64,000 bases of DNA from Pseudomonas baltica (GTDB taxonomy: Bacteria; Pseudomonadota; Gammaproteobacteria; Pseudomonadales; Pseudomonadaceae): positions 248,001-312,000 of the forward strand of contig NZ_JACMYH010000003.1 of NCBI RefSeq assembly GCF_014235765.1, in the 5' to 3' direction. Within the stretch, counting starts at the first letter, position 1. Each line of letters starts with the position of its first letter. This document shows, piece after piece, positions 38,380 to 47,521 of the stretch. The notes beneath the pieces are model-generated. The model was not told the origin of the DNA. It saw nothing but the letters and a program-made list of their open reading frames with translations, and made no database searches. Made by a program: the position numbers and the translations under genes.

Positions 38380-38547
38380 ATGCGCCGTAAGCCGGACTTG
38401 TTGTGGACATTGGTGATTTTGTTGGGCTTGGGTATCGTCACCACTGGATACGCGCAGAGTCTGTGGGCGAGCAAGGCGGATACCGCTGCAGAGCTGATCG
38501 TGGTGCAGGCTTCGATGGTGCAAGGTTCGATGGCAAGTCCGCGGTAA
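38380..38547 (+). CDS. Small membrane peptide, 55 residues
   Basis: MRRKPDLLWTLVILLGLGIVTTGYAQSLWA begins a 55-residue peptide with a positively charged N-terminus and one hydrophobic helix (about residues 8-25), ending in a short polar tail. It could be a signal-anchored peptide or have a cleaved signal (after GYA). A good ribosome-binding site (TAGGGGGGC) lies 7-8 bases before the ATG. I believe similar peptides occur at this spot in other pseudomonads, but I cannot name a family. Confidence 0.6.
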   Translation: MRRKPDLLWTLVILLGLGIVTTGYAQSLWASKADTAAELIVVQASMVQGSMASPR

Positions 38548-38560
38548 CGATGGCGCCTGT

Positions 38561-38586
38561 TCGCGGCCACTGACCGCTCCCGCAGG
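38561..38586. repeat. Single REP-like unit (family C, degenerate)
   Basis: TCGCGGCCACTGACCGCTCC followed by CGCAGG closely resembles the repeat unit found twice at 21850-22066. It lies in the 59-base gap between the small membrane peptide and the end of ygfA. Confidence 0.6.
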
Positions 38587-38606
38587 TTGGCCCCGCGGCG
38601 CAAGGC

Positions 38607-39224
38607 TCACCTCAGATACCAACCCTTGTCCGTCACCGTTCCCTGCAGCGGTATATCCCAACTGGCCTGCGCCAGGCGCTCCACCTTCTGACACTCATGG
38701 GCCAGCCCCAGCAGCACCGGAGCTTGCCAGGCCGTGCGGCGATTGCGGTAGGCCAGGCTGCGGTCGTAGAAGCCGCCGCCCATGCCCAGGCGCCCACCTT
38801 CGTCGTCGAACCCCACCAGCGGCAGCAGGATCAGGTCCAGTGCCCAGATGGTGCGCTGGCGTGCGCGCTGGATACGGGGTTCTGGAATGCCAAAGCGGTT
38901 GGGACGAAGCTTTTCGCCTCGGCGTACCTGCTGAAACACCATCCTGGTGCGCGGCCAATCGCTGAGCACCGGCAGGTAGGTGCGCTTGCCGCGCCGTTGA
39001 GCTTCGCGCAACAGAGGTTGCGGGTCTATCTCGCCGTCGTTGGGCAGGTACAGGGCAATGTGTCGGGCACGGCGAAACAGCGGATGCTGGGCCAGTTGTC
39101 GGTAGAGATCGCGAGCGGCCAGGCGCTGCTGTGCAGGGGTAAGGGCGCGACGCGCCGCACGTAGCTGGCGGCGCAGGGATTGACGAGGCTGTGTTTGACG
39201 AGGCAGCGGCGCGGATACGGTCAT
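38607..39224 (-). CDS. ygfA: 5-formyltetrahydrofolate cyclo-ligase
   Basis: A 205-residue enzyme converting 5-formyl-THF to 5,10-methenyl-THF with ATP. Motifs are RRQLRAARRALTPAQQRLAA at the N-terminus (basic ATP-binding), LYLPNDGEIDPQPLL, and LILLPLVGFDDEGGRLGMGGGFYDRSL near the C-terminus (P-loop-like substrate site). It lies directly downstream of the 6S RNA gene, the classical ssrS-ygfA linkage. Confidence 0.95.
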   Translation of the reverse strand: MTVSAPLPRQTQPRQSLRRQLRAARRALTPAQQRLAARDLYRQLAQHPLFRRARHIALYLPNDGEIDPQPLLREAQRRGKRTYLPVLSDWPRTRMVFQQVRRGEKLRPNRFGIPEPRIQRARQRTIWALDLILLPLVGFDDEGGRLGMGGGFYDRSLAYRNRRTAWQAPVLLGLAHECQKVERLAQASWDIPLQGTVTDKGWYLR

Positions 39225-39280
39225 GGGCGCGGTCGATCCTGATCAAGGGCGCCGTGGGACAGTGCTGCCCGGCGACGAAT

Positions 39281-39315
39281 GAAAAAGCCCACGCCAAGTG
39301 TTGCCGGCATGGGCT
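39281..39315 (-). terminator. Terminator between 6S RNA and ygfA
   Basis: On the minus strand, AGCCCATGCC and GGCGTGGGCT form a stem with a 10-base loop, followed by a run of T (39281-39285). It would end the 6S primary transcript, with partial read-through into ygfA. Confidence 0.7.
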
Positions 39316-39326
39316 GGAAATTCAGG

Positions 39327-39502
39327 TACTCCCCGACGAACCGCTGTCGGTGTAGCCCTTGAACCCGAAAGTTCAAGGTGGAGATCACAGGAGGTTTTAA
39401 GGCTTTCCGTCGAGCGGACATGCACACCAACCCCACGTGCAACCCCCGTGGTTGTGCGTATCGGCTCAGGGACATGACCGACTGGCAAGCACTCCAGGGA
39501 GT
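39327..39502 (-). ncRNA. ssrS: 6S RNA
   Basis: About 176 nt between zapA and ygfA on the same strand, the conserved position of 6S RNA. The ends pair (ACTCCCTGG at the 5' end with GGGGAGT at the 3' end). Conserved Pseudomonas 6S blocks are visible, including GTCCCTGAGCCGATAC, CATGTCCGCTCGACGGAAAG and CCTTGAACTTTCGGGTTCAA. The molecule mimics an open promoter and sequesters sigma-70 RNA polymerase in stationary phase. Exact ends are estimated from the closing stem. Confidence 0.9.
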
Positions 39503-39508
39503 GATGCC

Positions 39509-39537
39509 AGTATACAGAAAAGCTTTGCGGATTTCAG
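39509..39537 (-). promoter_or_regulatory. Promoter of 6S RNA
   Basis: Minus-strand TATACT (39514-39509) with CTGAAA 17 bases upstream (39537-39532) gives a sigma-70 type promoter placing +1 near 39502. The -35 element overlaps the zapA stop codon. Confidence 0.6.
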
Positions 39538-39851
39538 CCCTTGGGCGTTTCCGGATCGGTGGCAAGCACCAGGTCCACGCGTTCGAGCAGGTCGCGAACC
39601 TGCTCGCGAGTGGTGCCGTTGACCGACAGATCCGGTGTGTCCTGGCGATGCAGCAGATCGTGAGTGATGTTCAGTGCGGCCATGACGGCAATGCGGTCGG
39701 CACCGATCACTTTGCCGCTGCTGCGGATCTCGCGCATCTTGCCGTCCAGGTAGCGTGCGGCGTTGACCAGATTGCTGCGCTCCTGCGGCGGGCAGATGAT
39801 CGAGTATTCCTTGTCCAGGATCTGAACGGTGACGCTATTGCTTGAACTCAT
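39534..39851 (-). CDS. zapA: Cell division protein ZapA
   Basis: A 105-residue ZapA that bundles FtsZ filaments. The N-terminal globular head (SNSVTVQILDKEYSIICPPQ, ERSNLVNAARYLDGKMREIR) is diagnostic, followed by a helix (ADRIAVMAALNITHDLL) and a shorter-than-usual coiled coil. Its ATG overlaps the stop of the upstream TIGR02449 gene (ATGA). Confidence 0.95.
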   Translation of the reverse strand: MSSSNSVTVQILDKEYSIICPPQERSNLVNAARYLDGKMREIRSSGKVIGADRIAVMAALNITHDLLHRQDTPDLSVNGTTREQVRDLLERVDLVLATDPETPKG

Positions 39852-40057
39852 GAGTCTTGCTCCAGGGCCTTGAGGCGCGAAATCATGGACTCGACCTTAC
39901 GCCGGGCGATTTCATTCTTTTCGATGAGATTTGCGCGTTCCTCGCGCCAGGTTTTTTCCTGCGCTAATAGGAGTCCGTTTTGTCGTTTTAGTTGCTCGAC
40001 TCGTCCGATCAATGATTCGAGTCGGCTCATCAGCGCTTGCAGGTCGTTGTGTTCCAT
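39848..40057 (-). CDS. TIGR02449 family coiled-coil protein (ZapB-like)
   Basis: A 69-residue peptide that is almost entirely coiled coil (MEHNDLQALMSRLESLIGRV ... QNGLLLAQEKTWREERANLI). The TIGR02449 family lies beside zapA in pseudomonads and resembles ZapB in size and structure. A division role is inferred from context. Translationally coupled to zapA. The start at 40057 is preferred over an open, proline-rich upstream extension. Confidence 0.85.
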   Translation of the reverse strand: MEHNDLQALMSRLESLIGRVEQLKRQNGLLLAQEKTWREERANLIEKNEIARRKVESMISRLKALEQDS

Positions 40058-40220
40058 GGAGTCCCGGTGGGTACGGTTGGGAAATGTTGCCCGCCGATGA
40101 ACTGGCGGGCCCGGTGAAGATGAACACGTAGTTGTCCGCGTCGATAGTCTGGCGCGGTTGCCGGTGCTAGGATACAAGGCCTTCATTCTAGTCATTGCGC
40201 CGTCTGGCGCCTAGTTGCCC

Positions 40221-40778
40221 ATGCCTATTCAGAATTCTCCCTATCACGCCTTCGCCGCCCTGCTCACCAGCAGCGGCCACACCGTTTCGCCCGCCGAACT
40301 GCACGGGCTGTTGCTGGGTCGCAGTTGCGCCGGTGCCGGCTTCGAGATCGAGCCATGGCTGCTGGATGCCGCCGATCTGCTGGGTACACCGGCCGCAGAC
40401 AACGTTCGCCAGGCGCTCATCGGCCTGCAGGAAATGGTCAAGGGCGAACTCACCAGCGACGACATGACCGTGGTGCTGCTGGTCCCCAGCGACGAATCGC
40501 CGTTGCCCGAGCGCGCCGCCGCGCTGGGCGAGTGGTGCCAGGGCTTCCTCGCCGGTTTCGGCCTGACCGCGCGCGACACGGCGCTGAGCACCGAAGCCAT
40601 GGAAGTGCTGCAGGACCTGGCCGCCATCGCCCAGGTGCAGGATGCGCTGGAGGAGTCCGAAGACGGCGAGACCGACTACATGGAAGTCATGGAATACCTG
40701 CGGGTAGCACCGCTGCTGCTCTACACCGAATCGGCCAAGCAACCGACCGCAGCCAGCGCCAAGCCGTCGCTGCATTGA
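40221..40778 (+). CDS. YgfB/UPF0149 family protein
   Basis: A 185-residue helical protein of the UPF0149/YecA-like family ([35 protein letters not shown], the acidic [23 protein letters not shown]). It begins the run UPF0149-pepP-ubiH-ubiI, as in many gammaproteobacteria. Function is poorly defined. The ATG at 40221 is taken over a TTG two codons upstream. Confidence 0.9.
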   Translation: MPIQNSPYHAFAALLTSSGHTVSPAELHGLLLGRSCAGAGFEIEPWLLDAADLLGTPAADNVRQALIGLQEMVKGELTSDDMTVVLLVPSDESPLPERAAALGEWCQGFLAGFGLTARDTALSTEAMEVLQDLAAIAQVQDALEESEDGETDYMEVMEYLRVAPLLLYTESAKQPTAASAKPSLH

Positions 40779-40797
40779 CCGGAGCCTTTGCCTGCCC

Positions 40798-42129
40798 ATG
40801 AGCCACATCCCGAAATCGGAATATGCCCGCCGCCGCAAGGCACTGATGGCGCAGATGGTGCCCAACAGCATCGCCATCCTGCCCGCCGCCGCCGTGGCCA
40901 TCCGCAATCGCGACGTGGAGCACGTCTACCGCCAGGACAGCGACTTCCAGTACCTGAGCGGCTTTGCCGAGCCCGAGGCGGTGATTGCCCTGATTCCGGG
41001 GCGCGAGCATGGCGAGTATGTGCTGTTCTGCCGCGAGCGCAATCCCGAGCGCGAGCTGTGGGACGGCCTGCGGGCCGGGCAGGAGGGGGCAATCCGCGAT
41101 TTCGGTGCTGATGACGCTTTTCCCATCAGCGATATCGACGACATCCTGCCCGGCCTGATCGAGGGGCGCGACCGCGTCTATTCGTCGATCGGCAGCCACC
41201 CCGAGTTCGACCGGCACCTGATGGACTGGATCAACAGCATCCGTTCCAAGGCGCGCCTGGGCGCCCAGCCACCCAATGAATTCGAGGCGCTCGACCACCT
41301 GCTGCACGACATGCGCCTGTACAAGTCGGCCGCCGAGGTCAAGGTCATGCGCCGGGCCGCCGATATTTCCGCACGCGCCCATGTGCGCGCCATGCAGGCC
41401 TGTCGTGCCGGGCTGCACGAGTACAGCCTGGAGGCCGAGCTGGACTACGAGTTCCGCAAGGGCGGGGCGAAGATGCCGGCCTATGGCTCGATCGTCGCGG
41501 CCGGTCGCAATGCCTGCATCCTGCATTACCAGCAGAACGATGCGGTGCTGCGCGACGGCGACCTGGTGTTGATCGACGCCGGCTGCGAAATCGACTGCTA
41601 TGCCAGCGACATCACCCGGACCTTCCCCGTGAGCGGCCGCTTTTCACCCGAACAGAAAGCCATCTATGAGCTGGTGCTCGAGGCGCAGCAGGCGGCCTTC
41701 GCCGCCATCGGGCCCGACAAGCACTGGAACCAGGCCCATGAAGCGACGGTCCAGGTCATTACCCGGGGGCTGGTGCGGCTGGGCCTGCTCAAGGGTGAGG
41801 TCGACGAGCTGATCGCCCGCGATGCGCACCGCGCGTTCTACATGCACCGCGCCGGGCACTGGCTGGGGCTGGATGTGCACGATGTCGGCGAGTACAAGGT
41901 CGGCGGCGAGTGGCGGGTGCTCGAACCCGGCATGACCTTGACCGTCGAACCTGGCATCTACATAGCGCCCGACAACCTCAGCGTTGCGAAGAAGTGGCGC
42001 GGCATTGGCGTACGAATCGAGGACGATGTTGTGGTGACCAAGAAAGGCTGCGAGATTCTTACCGAGGCAGTGCCCAAGTCGGTCGCCGAGATCGAGGCGC
42101 TGATGGCCGCCGCACGGGCGGACGCATGA
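40798..42129 (+). CDS. pepP: Xaa-Pro aminopeptidase
   Basis: A 443-residue M24B metallopeptidase that removes N-terminal residues preceding proline. The creatinase N-domain (YARRRKALMAQMVPNSIAIL) is followed by the pita-bread domain. The two-metal ligands are seen in VLIDAGCEIDCYASDITRTF (Asp, Asp), GHWLGLDVHDVG (His), TVEPGIYI (Glu) and GVRIEDDVVV (Glu). The stop overlaps the ubiH ATG (ATGA). Confidence 0.96.
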   Translation: MSHIPKSEYARRRKALMAQMVPNSIAILPAAAVAIRNRDVEHVYRQDSDFQYLSGFAEPEAVIALIPGREHGEYVLFCRERNPERELWDGLRAGQEGAIRDFGADDAFPISDIDDILPGLIEGRDRVYSSIGSHPEFDRHLMDWINSIRSKARLGAQPPNEFEALDHLLHDMRLYKSAAEVKVMRRAADISARAHVRAMQACRAGLHEYSLEAELDYEFRKGGAKMPAYGSIVAAGRNACILHYQQNDAVLRDGDLVLIDAGCEIDCYASDITRTFPVSGRFSPEQKAIYELVLEAQQAAFAAIGPDKHWNQAHEATVQVITRGLVRLGLLKGEVDELIARDAHRAFYMHRAGHWLGLDVHDVGEYKVGGEWRVLEPGMTLTVEPGIYIAPDNLSVAKKWRGIGVRIEDDVVVTKKGCEILTEAVPKSVAEIEALMAAARADA

Positions 42130-43322
42130 GCCGCTTCAACCTGGCCATCATTGGTGGCGGGCTGGTCGGCGCGAGCCTGGCCCTGGCGTTGCAGGCCGGG
42201 GCCAGGGCGCGCGGCTGGAAGATCGTGCTGATCGAGCGTTTCGCGCCGGGCGATGCCTACCAGCCCAGCTATGATGCGCGCTCCTCGGCGCTGTCCTTCG
42301 GCACCCGGCAGATCTACGAACGCCTGGGCTTGTGGCCGGCGATCAGCCAGCGCGCCGAAGCGATCCGCCAGATCCACGTGTCCGACCGCGGTCGCTTCGG
42401 CACCGCGCGGCTTCGTGCCGATGACGAAGGCGTGCCGGCCTTGGGCTATGTGGTGGAGAACGCCTGGCTGGGGCAGTGCCTGTGGCAGGCGCTGGACCAA
42501 GAGGTCGTGAGCTGGCGGTGCCCAGCGGAAGTGACTCGGATGCAGGCGCTGGCTGACGGCCATGAATTGAGCCTGGACGACGGCACTCAGCTGCAGTGCG
42601 ACCTGGCCGTGCTGGCCGACGGCGGTCGTTCCGAGTTGCGCGAGCAGCTGGGCATCGCCGTGCAACAGACGCGCTACGATCAGGACGCCCTGATTGCCAA
42701 CGTCACCCCAGGCAATGCGCACCAGGGCCAGGCGTTCGAGCGCTTCACCGATGACGGACCGATGGCCCTGTTGCCGTTGCCCGACAACCGCTGCGCACTC
42801 ATCTGGACCCGTACTCCCGCCGACATTCGACGCTTGCAGGGCTTGCCCGACCAGGCATTTCTGCAAGAGCTGCAGGCGGTGTTCGGCTATCGCCTGGGCA
42901 CGCTGCAGCGCGTCGGCGCTCGGCACGTCTACCCGCTGTCGCTGGTGCAGGCCGAGGAGCAGGTTCGCTCCAATCTGGTCGTGCTCGGCAACGCGGCGCA
43001 TGCCTTGCACCCCATCGCCGGGCAGGGCTTCAACCTGTCGATGCGCGACGTGCAGGCGTTGGCCGAGGCCTTGCTCGCCAGCACCGGTCATTTGGGCCAG
43101 CTATCCCTGCTGCGTGGCTATGCGCAACGCCAGCGCCTGGACCAGCGGCTGACCGTGGGCTTTTCGGACCAGTTGACGCGGCTGTTCGCAACGCCCGATC
43201 CCTGGCTTGCAGTAGGCCGTAACCTGGGCCTGCTGGGGCTCGATCTGCTACCGCCGGCCAAGCGCTGGTTCGCACGCCAGGCCATGGGCCTGGGCACTCG
43301 GTCGGAGATCGAAGGGCAATGA
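42126..43322 (+). CDS. ubiH: 2-octaprenyl-6-methoxyphenyl hydroxylase UbiH
   Basis: A 398-residue FAD monooxygenase of ubiquinone synthesis. The Rossmann motif is NLAIIGGGLVGASLALAL, the DG motif is VLADGGRSELREQLGI, and the GD-type FAD segment is VVLGNAAHALHPIAGQGFNLS, with Asn in place of the usual Asp of GDAAH, as found in UbiH. ATGA overlaps on both sides couple it to pepP and to the next hydroxylase. Confidence 0.93.
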   Translation: MSRFNLAIIGGGLVGASLALALQAGARARGWKIVLIERFAPGDAYQPSYDARSSALSFGTRQIYERLGLWPAISQRAEAIRQIHVSDRGRFGTARLRADDEGVPALGYVVENAWLGQCLWQALDQEVVSWRCPAEVTRMQALADGHELSLDDGTQLQCDLAVLADGGRSELREQLGIAVQQTRYDQDALIANVTPGNAHQGQAFERFTDDGPMALLPLPDNRCALIWTRTPADIRRLQGLPDQAFLQELQAVFGYRLGTLQRVGARHVYPLSLVQAEEQVRSNLVVLGNAAHALHPIAGQGFNLSMRDVQALAEALLASTGHLGQLSLLRGYAQRQRLDQRLTVGFSDQLTRLFATPDPWLAVGRNLGLLGLDLLPPAKRWFARQAMGLGTRSEIEGQ

Positions 43323-44563
43323 ACACAGTGACCCATACGAATGAACTGCGCGCCGACCTGGTCATCGTCGGCGCGGGCATGGTCGGCAGCGCGCTGGCAC
43401 TTGCCCTGCGTGACAGCGGCCTGGACATCCTGCTGATCGACGGCGGGCCGTTGACCGGCAAGCCGTTCGACGCACTGGCGCCGTTCGAGGCTAGGGTCAG
43501 TGCGCTGTCCGTGGCCAGCCAGCGCATTCTTCAGCGCCTGGGCGCCTGGGACGGTATCCAGGCGCGGCGTGCCAACCCCTACGGCCACATGTGCGTATGG
43601 GACGGCAGCGGTATCGGGCAGATCAATTTTTCCGCGGCCAGCGTGCATGCCGACACCCTGGGGCACATCGTCGAGAATCGCGTGGTTCAGGACGCGCTGC
43701 TCGAGCAGTTGCAGGACAGCGGAATCCGTCTGCTGGCCAATGCCCGGCTGGAGCAGCTGCGCTATTCGGGCGATGACCGACTGTTGACCCTGGCCGGTGG
43801 CCAGACCGTGCGTACCCCGCTGGTGATCGCCGCCGACGGCGCGCATTCGGCGGTCCGTGGTCTGGCGGGTTGCGAGACGCGCGAGTGGGATTACCTGCAC
43901 CACGCCATCGTGACCAGCGTGCAGTGCAGCGAGGGGCATCGCGATACGGCCTGGCAACGTTTTACCGATGACGGCCCGCTGGCGTTTCTGCCTCTGCAGC
44001 GCGGAGATGGCAAGCATTGGTGCTCGATCGTCTGGTCGGCCACGCCGGAGCAGGCCGAGCGCTTGATGGCGCTGGATGACGCCGCGTTCTGCAAAGCCCT
44101 GGGGCAGGCCTTCGAGGGCCGTCTGGGCGAGGTGGTCGCTGCCGATGCCCGCCTGTGCGTACCATTGCGCCAGCGGCATGCCAAGCGCTACGTGGAGACC
44201 GGCCTGGCGCTGATCGGCGATGCCGCGCACACCATCCATCCGTTGGCCGGGCAGGGGGTCAACCTGGGTTTGCTCGACGCCGCCGTGCTGGCCGAAGAGC
44301 TGATACATGCCCGACAGCGAGGCGAACGGCTCGCCGGCCTGCCCGTGCTGAGCCGCTATGAGCGTCGGCGTATGCCGCACAACCTGGCCTTGATGGGGGC
44401 CATGGAAGGCTTCGAGCGCCTGTTCCAGGCCGATCAGCTGCCGTTGCGCTGGCTGCGCAACACGGGCTTGAAATGGGTGGAACGACTACCTGAAGCCAAG
44501 GCGCTGTTCGTCCGCCAGGCGCTTGGCCTCACGGGGGATCTGCCTGCGCTGGCACGCCTGTAG
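43319..44563 (+). CDS. ubiI: FAD-dependent ubiquinone hydroxylase (UbiI/VisC type)
   Basis: A 414-residue paralogue of the preceding UbiH. Motifs are DLVIVGAGMVGSALALAL, VIAADGAHSAVRGLAGC and LIGDAAHTIHPLAGQGVNLG. The family covers UbiI (C5 hydroxylation), UbiF-like and VisC proteins. Its place after pepP-ubiH favours UbiI. It ends the operon; 118 bases separate it from the next gene. Confidence 0.88.
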   Translation: MNTVTHTNELRADLVIVGAGMVGSALALALRDSGLDILLIDGGPLTGKPFDALAPFEARVSALSVASQRILQRLGAWDGIQARRANPYGHMCVWDGSGIGQINFSAASVHADTLGHIVENRVVQDALLEQLQDSGIRLLANARLEQLRYSGDDRLLTLAGGQTVRTPLVIAADGAHSAVRGLAGCETREWDYLHHAIVTSVQCSEGHRDTAWQRFTDDGPLAFLPLQRGDGKHWCSIVWSATPEQAERLMALDDAAFCKALGQAFEGRLGEVVAADARLCVPLRQRHAKRYVETGLALIGDAAHTIHPLAGQGVNLGLLDAAVLAEELIHARQRGERLAGLPVLSRYERRRMPHNLALMGAMEGFERLFQADQLPLRWLRNTGLKWVERLPEAKALFVRQALGLTGDLPALARL

Positions 44564-44681
44564 GCATGAGGTGTGATCGATGGCCGGTAACATTTGGTAA
44601 CGGCTGGACCCCAAGTTCGGTTGAGAAGCTAAATGTGATTCACTACCATTTCGCCCTCACTCGAATGGCAAGGGTTCCCTC

Positions 44682-45683
44682 ATGATGGCGCGCAAACGTC
44701 TTCTCGCTGCACTGGCGCTCTGTCTGTTGGGTGGCAACGCCCACGCTGCCGATGAAGTGGTCGTCTATTCTTCGCGCATCGACGAGCTGATCAAGCCGGT
44801 GTTCGACGCCTACACCGCGAAAACCGGGGTCAAGGTCAAGTTCATCACCGACAAGGAAGCGCCGTTGATGCAGCGCATCAAGGCCGAAGGGCAGAACGCC
44901 ACGGCCGACCTGCTGCTCACCGTCGACGCCGGCAACCTGTGGCAGGCCGAGCAGATGGGTATCCTGCAACCCATCACGTCAGCCGTCATTGACGGCAACA
45001 TTCCCGCGCAATACCGTGCCGCGTCCCATCAATGGACCGGCCTGAGCCTGCGCGCGCGGACCATCGCCTACGCCAGCGAACGGGTCAAGCCGCAGGAGCT
45101 GAGCACCTACGAGGCCTTGGCCGACAAGCAGTGGGAAGGGCGGTTGTGCCTGCGTACGGCGAAGAAGGTCTACAACCAGTCGCTGACCGCCACGTTGATC
45201 GAGACCCATGGCGCAGAGAAGACCGAGCAGATTCTCAAGGGCTGGGTGAACAACCTGTCCACCGACGTGTTCTCCGATGACATTGCGGTGCTGCAGGCCA
45301 TCGACGCCGGGCAGTGCGACGTGGGTATCGTCAACAGCTACTACTATGGGCGCCTGCACAAGCAGCAGCCGAATCTGGGCGTGAAGCTGTTCTGGCCGAA
45401 CCAGGGCGATCGCGGCGTTCATGTGAACCTGTCGGGCATTGGCCTGAACAAGTATGCACCGCATCCGCAGGCGGCCATTGCGCTGGTCGAGTGGATGACC
45501 GGGCCGCAGGCGCAGGCGATCTTTGCCGGGGTGAACCAGGAGTTTCCGGCCAACCCGACGGTGGCTCCATCTGCCGAAGTCGCCAGTTGGGGTGAGTTCA
45601 AGGCCGACACCTTGCCCGTGGAAGTGGCCGGCAAGCGTCAGGCCGAGGCGATCCGGTTGATGGACCGTGCCGGCTGGAACTGA
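44682..45683 (+). CDS. Iron(III)-type ABC transporter substrate-binding protein
   Basis: A 333-residue periplasmic binding protein of the FbpA/HitA/FutA class. The signal peptide [20 protein letters not shown] ends before [20 protein letters not shown]. The paired tyrosines that bind ferric iron are in [10 protein letters not shown]. Two ATGs lie in tandem at 44682 and 44685. It pairs with the permease gene downstream, from which it is separated by a REP hairpin. No ATPase gene is adjacent. Confidence 0.9.
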   Translation: MMARKRLLAALALCLLGGNAHAADEVVVYSSRIDELIKPVFDAYTAKTGVKVKFITDKEAPLMQRIKAEGQNATADLLLTVDAGNLWQAEQMGILQPITSAVIDGNIPAQYRAASHQWTGLSLRARTIAYASERVKPQELSTYEALADKQWEGRLCLRTAKKVYNQSLTATLIETHGAEKTEQILKGWVNNLSTDVFSDDIAVLQAIDAGQCDVGIVNSYYYGRLHKQQPNLGVKLFWPNQGDRGVHVNLSGIGLNKYAPHPQAAIALVEWMTGPQAQAIFAGVNQEFPANPTVAPSAEVASWGEFKADTLPVEVAGKRQAEAIRLMDRAGWN

Positions 45684-45702
45684 GCTGATATCGGTGGTGC
45701 GG

Positions 45703-45788
45703 CCTTCGGGCAGAGACCCGCTCCCACAGAAGAACAGGTGCTATTGGTGCCTTTTTGCTTCCGCTGTGGGAGCGGGTCTCTGCCCGCG
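45703..45788. repeat. REP doublet with perfect 23-bp inverted arms (family A)
   Basis: CGGGCAGAGACCCGCTCCCA+CAG (45707-45729) and its exact reverse complement (45764-45786) are separated by 34 bases. It is the same family as at 4717-4790. It lies inside the transporter operon, between the binding protein and permease, where a strong hairpin would give differential expression of the two genes. Confidence 0.85.
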
Positions 45789-45878
45789 AACGGCGCGCCA
45801 CCGTAGATGCTGACACTGCGCAGTAAGCTCCACACGGCAGTGGACGGCGTCGAGAAGCCTGCAACCTGAAAACCACGA

Positions 45879-47513
45879 GTGAATCCATTGTCTTCTTCCG
45901 CCCAACGCCGTTGGTACCCGCTGGTCCTGGCCGTGGTCGGGCTGGTGCTGCTGCCGTTGAGCGTGCTTGTGCTTTCCTGGCAAAGCATCGACATGCAGAT
46001 ATGGTCCCACCTGTGGGATACGCAGATGCCGCGCCTGCTGGGCAATACGCTTACCCTGGTGCTGGGCGTAGGTACGGGCGTGACGGTGCTTGGCGTCAGC
46101 CTCGCCTGGCTTACCAGCCTGTGTGAATTCCCCGGCCGGCGCTGGCTCGACTGGGCCCTGATGCTGCCGTTTGCCATTCCGGCCTACGTACTGGCGTTCG
46201 TCTTCGTCGGCCTGCTGGATTTTGCCGGGCCGGTGCAGAGCCTGCTGCGCGAGTGGTTCGGCAGCGGCCTGCGCCTGCCGCGGGTGCGCTCCACGGGAGG
46301 GGTCATCATCGTTCTGGTGCTGGTGTTCTACCCGTACGTCTACCTGCTGGCGCGGACCGCGTTCCTGGCCCAGGGCAAGGGCTTGATGGAGGCGGCGCGC
46401 ATGCTCGGCCAATCCCCCTGGCAAGCCTTCTGGCGAGTGGCCTTGCCGGTAGCCCGGCCGGCCATCGGTGCGGGCGTGGCACTGGCATTGATGGAAACCC
46501 TGGCGGATTTCGGCGCTGTGGCGGTGTTCAATTTCGACACCTTCACCACGGCCATCTACAAGACCTGGTACGGCTTCTTCAGCCTCTCCAGCGCGGCGCA
46601 GCTGGCCAGCCTGCTGTTGCTGGCCGTGATGCTGGTGCTTTACGGCGAGCGGCGTGCGCGCGGTCAGGATCATGCGGCCAACGAACGCCCGCGTGGGCAG
46701 GCGCTGTATCGGCTGCGCGGGCTCAAGGCATGGGTGGCCAGCGGCTGGTGTGCGCTGGTGTTCGCCTGCGCCTTCGTCGTGCCCATGCTGCAGTTGGTCG
46801 TGTGGTGCTGGCAGCGCGGGCGCTTCGACCTCGACGAACGTTACCGTGAGCTGATCGTGCATACCCTGTACCTGGGCGCCATGGCCGCGCTGATCACGGT
46901 CACGGTAGCGCTGCTGCTGGCGTTTGCGCGGCGGCAGGCGCCCACGCGAGGCATTCGCGCCGGTGTGGCGGTGGCGAACCTGGGCTATGCCTTGCCGGGG
47001 TCGGTGCTGGCGGTGTCGCTGATGCTGGCTTTCAGTTTTCTCGACCGCGAGCTGGTCGTGCCGTTGTCCGGCTGGCTGGGCGGGGCCGGGCGGCCATTGC
47101 TGCTGGGCAGCGTGGCGGCGCTGCTGGTGGCCTATCTGGTACGGTTCATCGCAGTGGCCTATGGGCCGCTGGAAAGCAGCCTGGCGCGGATTCGCCCCTC
47201 GCTGCCCGAGGCGTCACGAAGCCTGGGCGTGGGTGGTCCGCGGCTGTTCTTCAAGGTATATCTGCCCCTGTTGCTGCCCGGCACGCTCAGCGCCGCGCTG
47301 CTGGTGTTCGTCGACACGCTCAAGGAGATGCCGGCGACCTTGCTGATGCGCCCGTTCGGCTGGGACACGCTGGCGGTGCGGGTATTCGAAATGACCAGTG
47401 AAGGCGAATGGGCGCGGGCGTCGCTGCCGGCCCTGACCCTGGTGCTGGTCGGCCTGCTGCCGGTCATCGGGTTGATTCGACGTTCGGCGCGCCAGGTCGG
47501 TCGAAACCACTGA
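45879..47513 (+). CDS. Iron(III)-type ABC transporter permease, two-domain
   Basis: A 544-residue permease of the FbpB/HitB type, two fused permease domains with about twelve helices. Each half has an EAA-like loop: LMEAARMLGQSPWQAFWRVALP and LPEASRSLGVGGPRLFFKVYLP. No ATG is available at the N-terminus. GTG at 45879 or TTG at 45888 is the likely start. No partner ATPase gene follows, as I recall for P. aeruginosa PA5216-5217, so the ATPase must be encoded elsewhere. Confidence 0.88.
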   Translation: MNPLSSSAQRRWYPLVLAVVGLVLLPLSVLVLSWQSIDMQIWSHLWDTQMPRLLGNTLTLVLGVGTGVTVLGVSLAWLTSLCEFPGRRWLDWALMLPFAIPAYVLAFVFVGLLDFAGPVQSLLREWFGSGLRLPRVRSTGGVIIVLVLVFYPYVYLLARTAFLAQGKGLMEAARMLGQSPWQAFWRVALPVARPAIGAGVALALMETLADFGAVAVFNFDTFTTAIYKTWYGFFSLSSAAQLASLLLLAVMLVLYGERRARGQDHAANERPRGQALYRLRGLKAWVASGWCALVFACAFVVPMLQLVVWCWQRGRFDLDERYRELIVHTLYLGAMAALITVTVALLLAFARRQAPTRGIRAGVAVANLGYALPGSVLAVSLMLAFSFLDRELVVPLSGWLGGAGRPLLLGSVAALLVAYLVRFIAVAYGPLESSLARIRPSLPEASRSLGVGGPRLFFKVYLPLLLPGTLSAALLVFVDTLKEMPATLLMRPFGWDTLAVRVFEMTSEGEWARASLPALTLVLVGLLPVIGLIRRSARQVGRNH

Positions 47514-47521
47514 CCGGCTAC

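Noticed and set aside
44625..44650. Fur box before the iron-transporter gene
   Set aside because: AAATGTGATTCACTACCATT has only weak similarity to the Fur consensus; not supported.
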